DNA of 9,978 bases from assembly GCA_946482595.1 (NCBI GenBank), contig CAMLSD010000137.1, forward strand, positions 1 through 9,978, given 5' to 3'. The notes under the pieces are model-generated. The model saw nothing but the letters and a program-made list of their open reading frames with translations, did no database searches and was not told where the DNA came from. This document shows, one piece after another, positions 6,853-9,978 of this stretch (position 1 is the first letter of the stretch; each line of letters begins with the position of its first letter). The position numbers and the translations under genes were made by a program. The stretch is from an uncultured Comamonadaceae bacterium (GTDB taxonomy: Bacteria > Pseudomonadota > Gammaproteobacteria > Burkholderiales > Burkholderiaceae).

Positions 6853-9381
6853 ATGGCCTCCCCTCCGACGGACTTCAGACTCAGCACGAACGACACGCCC
6901 TCACGCCCTCGCAGGCTGTTCTGGAGCTGGTGGCGGCGCCAGTCACCCGCCCGCCAGGACCGCTTCGCGACGCTGGGGCCGCTCGTGTCGGTGCTGCTGT
7001 TTCTGGCGGCCATCATTGCGGCGTTCTGGTACCTGCGCACCGAAGAGGTCGAACGCGAGCAGGAGTCGGTCAAGCGCGACAGCGAGGTGGTTCAACAGCA
7101 GATCCGCCTGCGCCTGATCGAGAACCAGGAGCAACTGGTGCGCATCGCGCGCGAGGTGACCACCCGCGCCGTCGATCAGGACGAATTCCTGGGCCAGGCC
7201 ACCACCTTCGCGCGCGAGCGCCCTGAGGTCGTGAGCCTGGCCTGGCTGGGCCCCACACGGGCGCCCCGCGTGAGCTACGTGTCCCCCAGCCACACCTTCA
7301 ACAGCAGCCGCTATGCCGACACGGCCACGGCGGCCGCATCCGCGCCGCCGCCGGCCACCACCAAGAGCGAGCCGCAATGGGCCTTCGAGGCGGCACGCGA
7401 CCTGCGCCAGCCGGTCTACTCGCGCCCGTACCTCACCGAGGCCGGCCTGCATGTGTTCCAGGTGCAGGTGCCCCTGATCGACCGCAGCGCCTTTGTCGGC
7501 ACGGTGGTGGCCGAATACTCGATCGAGGCCTTGCTGCGCTACTTCGTGCCCACCGAGGTGGCCAACCGCCACGGCATGATGCTGCTCGACGCCAGCGATC
7601 GTGTGCTGGCCAGCACCACCTCGCGCCCGCCGGCCGACCGGGCCGAGCGCCCGTCGATCTGGTATGACATCCCGATCGCGCCGGTCGGCAACGGCCTGAT
7701 CCTGCGCGGCCTGGGCTATCGCACCTCGATCGGGCTGATCAGCAACACGCTGTTCTGGATGGTGTCGGCCCTGAGCGCGCTCACGGTGTGGATGCTGCTG
7801 GGCACCTGGCGCCACATGCGCAGGCGGCTGCAGGTGCAGCAGGCGCTCGTGTCGGAGACCAACTTCCGCCGGGCGATGGAAAACTCCATGCTCACCGGCA
7901 TGCGGGCCATGGACCTGGAGGGTCGCATCACCTATGTCAATGCGGCCTACTGCTCGATGACCGGCTTCTCCGAAGCCGAGTTGATCGGGCGATTGCCGCC
8001 CTTCCCCCACTGGCCGCCCGACCGGATGGAAGAAAACCGCCGACTCTTCGAGCAGGAGCTGCAGGGGCGCAGTCCCGCCGGTGGCATCGAGGTCAAGGTG
8101 ATGCGCAAGGACGGCTCCCAGTTCGATGCGCGCATGTACGTGTCACCGCTGATCGACGCCAAGGGTCATCAGACCGGCTGGATGACGTCGATGACGAACA
8201 TCACCGAGGCCAAGCGCATCCGGGACCAGCTCTCGGCGTCGCACGAACGCTTCACGACCGTGCTCGAAGGGCTGGATGCGGCCGTGTCGGTGCTGTCCGT
8301 CCAGCAGGGTGAACTGCTGTTCGCAAACCGCTCGTACCGGCTGTGGTTCGGTGCCGATGCCCGCGGTCACGCCCAGCTGGCTGGTGACCAGCCGACCGAG
8401 GTGGACGTCACCCTGCCAGATTCCGACGATTCGGTCGACGGGCTGGGCGGGCTGCCGACCCAGGAGCTCACCGAGGCCGGGTCCGACCCGCGCGAGGTCT
8501 ACGTCGAGTCGCTCGGCAAGTGGTTCGACGTGCGCTCGCGCTACCTCCAGTGGACCGACGGCCGCCTGGCACAGATGCTCATCGCCACCGACGTCACCGC
8601 ACGCCTGCGCGCCGAGGCACAGGCCGCCAGCCAGGCCGAAAAGGCACAGGTCACCAGCCGGCTGGTCACGATGGGCGAGATGGCCTCGTCGGTGGCGCAC
8701 GAGCTGAATCAGCCGCTGACGGCGATCTCGAACTACTGCAACGGCATCATTTCACGCGTCAACGCCGGGTCGATCGAGACGCCCGACCTGATCACCGCGC
8801 TCGAAAAGACGGCAAAACAGGCGCAGCGCGCCGGCCAGATCATCCACCGCATCCGAGCCTTCGTGAAGCGCAGCGAGCCGCAGCGACAGCCCGCTCAGGC
8901 ACACGACATCGTCGAAGACGCGGTCGAGCTGGCCATGATCGAGCTACGGCGGCGCAACGTGGCCATCCAGACCTACGTCGCCCAGCGACTGCCCACCCTG
9001 ATGGTCGACCCCATCCTGATCGAGCAGGTGCTGCTCAACCTGCTCAAGAATGCCGCCGAGGCGATCGACAACGGCAAACTGCCGCTGGCACGCCGCAACA
9101 TCGAGCTGCGGGTGGTGCCACGCCACACGCCCGAAGAGGGTGGCGTGATCGAATTCAGCGTGACCGACAGCGGCCCGGGTCTGAAGGAAGAAGTGCTCGG
9201 CCGCATGTACGAAGCCTTCTTCTCGACCAAGTCGGACGGGCTGGGCATCGGCCTGAGCCTGTGCCGCTCGATCATCGAGTCCCACCGGGGCAGGATCCGT
9301 GCGGAGAACTTATACAATGGTCCGAGTGTTGTCGGCTGCCGGTTCAGCTTTACGCTGCCGGTGGATGTCACCCACCCTTGA
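6853..9381 (+). CDS. Membrane sensor histidine kinase with two PAS domains, FixL/DctS-like
   Basis: From ATG 6853 the product is 842 residues. A basic cytoplasmic N-terminus (1-38) leads to a first membrane helix (about 40-61), a periplasmic sensor region (about 62-290) with an Ala/Pro-rich insert near 157-172, and a second helix (about 292-317). A PAS domain (about 335-455, with ITYVNAAYCSMTGFSEAELIG) and a more diverged PAS-like domain (about 462-583) follow. The kinase core has the H-box VAHELNQPLTAI with phospho-acceptor H616, the N-box NLLKNAAEAI (N733), G1 DSGPG (772-776) and G2 GLGIGLSL (797-804 region). All catalytic boxes are intact, so it should be active. The sensor region has no motif naming a ligand. 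It is followed after 11 nt by its response regulator and lies head-to-head with aceE. The start is uncertain: ATG 6715 would add 46 residues and ATG 6796 would add 19. Confidence 0.9.
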   Translation: MASPPTDFRLSTNDTPSRPRRLFWSWWRRQSPARQDRFATLGPLVSVLLFLAAIIAAFWYLRTEEVEREQESVKRDSEVVQQQIRLRLIENQEQLVRIAREVTTRAVDQDEFLGQATTFARERPEVVSLAWLGPTRAPRVSYVSPSHTFNSSRYADTATAAASAPPPATTKSEPQWAFEAARDLRQPVYSRPYLTEAGLHVFQVQVPLIDRSAFVGTVVAEYSIEALLRYFVPTEVANRHGMMLLDASDRVLASTTSRPPADRAERPSIWYDIPIAPVGNGLILRGLGYRTSIGLISNTLFWMVSALSALTVWMLLGTWRHMRRRLQVQQALVSETNFRRAMENSMLTGMRAMDLEGRITYVNAAYCSMTGFSEAELIGRLPPFPHWPPDRMEENRRLFEQELQGRSPAGGIEVKVMRKDGSQFDARMYVSPLIDAKGHQTGWMTSMTNITEAKRIRDQLSASHERFTTVLEGLDAAVSVLSVQQGELLFANRSYRLWFGADARGHAQLAGDQPTEVDVTLPDSDDSVDGLGGLPTQELTEAGSDPREVYVESLGKWFDVRSRYLQWTDGRLAQMLIATDVTARLRAEAQAASQAEKAQVTSRLVTMGEMASSVAHELNQPLTAISNYCNGIISRVNAGSIETPDLITALEKTAKQAQRAGQIIHRIRAFVKRSEPQRQPAQAHDIVEDAVELAMIELRRRNVAIQTYVAQRLPTLMVDPILIEQVLLNLLKNAAEAIDNGKLPLARRNIELRVVPRHTPEEGGVIEFSVTDSGPGLKEEVLGRMYEAFFSTKSDGLGIGLSLCRSIIESHRGRIRAENLYNGPSVVGCRFSFTLPVDVTHP

Positions 9382-9392
9382 AGATTGCCCTC

Positions 9393-9978
9393 ATGAGCCT
9401 GATTCCCAAGAAAGGCACGGTCTACGTCGTCGACGATGACGAGGCAGTGCGCGATTCACTGCAGTGGTTGCTGGAGGGCAAGGACTACCGCGTCAAATGT
9501 TTCGACTCGGCCGAGTCCTTCCTGTCACGCTTCGACCCCCGTGAAGTGGCCTGCCTGATCGCCGACATCCGCATGGACGGCATGAGCGGGCTTGAACTGC
9601 AGGACCGCCTGCTCGAGCGCCGCTCTCCCCTGCCCATCGTCTTCATCACCGGCCACGGCGACGTGCCGATGGCCGTGAACACGATGAAAAAGGGCGCGAT
9701 GGACTTCATCGAGAAACCCTTCAAGGAAGAAGAGCTGGTGTCGCTCGTCGAGCGCATGCTCGACCAGGCCCGCTCGCTGTTCAGCCAGCAGCAGGAAGCC
9801 GCCAGCCGCGACGCCCTGCTCTCCCGCCTGACCACCCGTGAGGCCCAGGTGCTGGACCGCATCGTGGCCGGCCGCCTGAACAAGCAGATCGCCGACGACC
9901 TCGGCATCAGCATCAAGACGGTCGAGGCGCACCGCGCCAACATCATGGAAAAGCTCAACGCCAACACCGTGGCCGACC
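9393..9978 (+). CDS. FixJ/NarL-family response regulator, 3' end outside the window
   Basis: The reading frame is open from ATG 9393 to the window edge (195 codons plus one base). Family members are about 205-210 residues, so only roughly 10-15 residues are probably missing. The receiver domain (about 8-125) has the acidic pair D14-D15, phospho-acceptor D58 (LIADIRMDGMSG), T86 (FITGHGD) and K108 (EKPF). A Gln-rich linker (about 126-143) leads to a LuxR-type helix-turn-helix (about 146-195): LTTREAQVLDRIVAG, then KQIADDLGISIKTVEAHRANIMEKL. All phosphorylation residues are present. It starts 11 nt after the kinase stop, so the two are almost certainly cotranscribed and cognate. The ribosome binding site is weak (GAAG overlapping the kinase stop), pointing to translational coupling. 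Its target is not shown; itself and the aceE operon are the nearest candidates. Confidence 0.93.
   Translation, partial: MSLIPKKGTVYVVDDDEAVRDSLQWLLEGKDYRVKCFDSAESFLSRFDPREVACLIADIRMDGMSGLELQDRLLERRSPLPIVFITGHGDVPMAVNTMKKGAMDFIEKPFKEEELVSLVERMLDQARSLFSQQQEAASRDALLSRLTTREAQVLDRIVAGRLNKQIADDLGISIKTVEAHRANIMEKLNANTVAD

Noticed and set aside
6943..8010. Minus-strand open frame of 355 codons inside the kinase gene
   Set aside because: It is antisense to the periplasmic, membrane and PAS regions of the kinase, has no domain, and shows the same shadow composition.
9485..9967. Minus-strand open frames opposite the response regulator
   Set aside because: The + strand frame from 9393 encodes a complete receiver domain and a LuxR-type helix-turn-helix. 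The minus frames are Ser/Arg- or Ala/Val-rich shadows.

Overview
This GC-rich window looks like a chromosomal housekeeping locus of a betaproteobacterium, most likely Burkholderiales (Comamonadaceae or the Leptothrix/Rubrivivax/Sphaerotilus group). The evidence is a homodimeric-type AceE, an AceF with two lipoyl domains, a dihydrolipoamide dehydrogenase with its own N-terminal lipoyl domain, a FixL/FixJ-like two-component pair next door, and REP-like palindromes of a type common in these genomes. The family-level placement is inference from recognised protein features, not from a search.

Layout. Positions 1-355 hold no intact gene: a strong hairpin terminator (6-31), a small inverted repeat (35-54), and two near-identical 75-nt REP-like double palindromes (87-161 and 256-330). 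Between the palindromes lies a decayed 60-nt copy of the 3' end of lpdA (187-246). Positions 356-6578, minus strand, form a compact operon aceE-aceF-lpdA, transcribed right to left with gaps of 18 and 10 nt; it encodes E1, E2 and E3 of the pyruvate dehydrogenase complex. Positions 6579-6852 are a divergent regulatory region. Positions 6853-9381 (+) encode a membrane PAS-PAS histidine kinase, and 9393-9978 (+) a FixJ/NarL-type response regulator cut by the window end.

How they work together. AceE decarboxylates pyruvate and acetylates the lipoyl arms of AceF, AceF makes acetyl-CoA, and LpdA reoxidises dihydrolipoamide using NAD+. The kinase and regulator make a complete phosphorelay pair. Its head-to-head position with the pdh operon suggests, but does not prove, that it senses an extracytoplasmic signal and controls the operon or itself.

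I see no new multi-gene system. The most unusual item is at the 3' end of lpdA: the gene tail, its downstream spacer and the REP-like pair occur twice in exact 169-nt register, but the REP part is almost unchanged (74/75) while the other parts have diverged (51/60 and 13/25). This suggests a tandem duplication or a replaced lpdA allele, followed by homogenisation or constraint on the palindromes.
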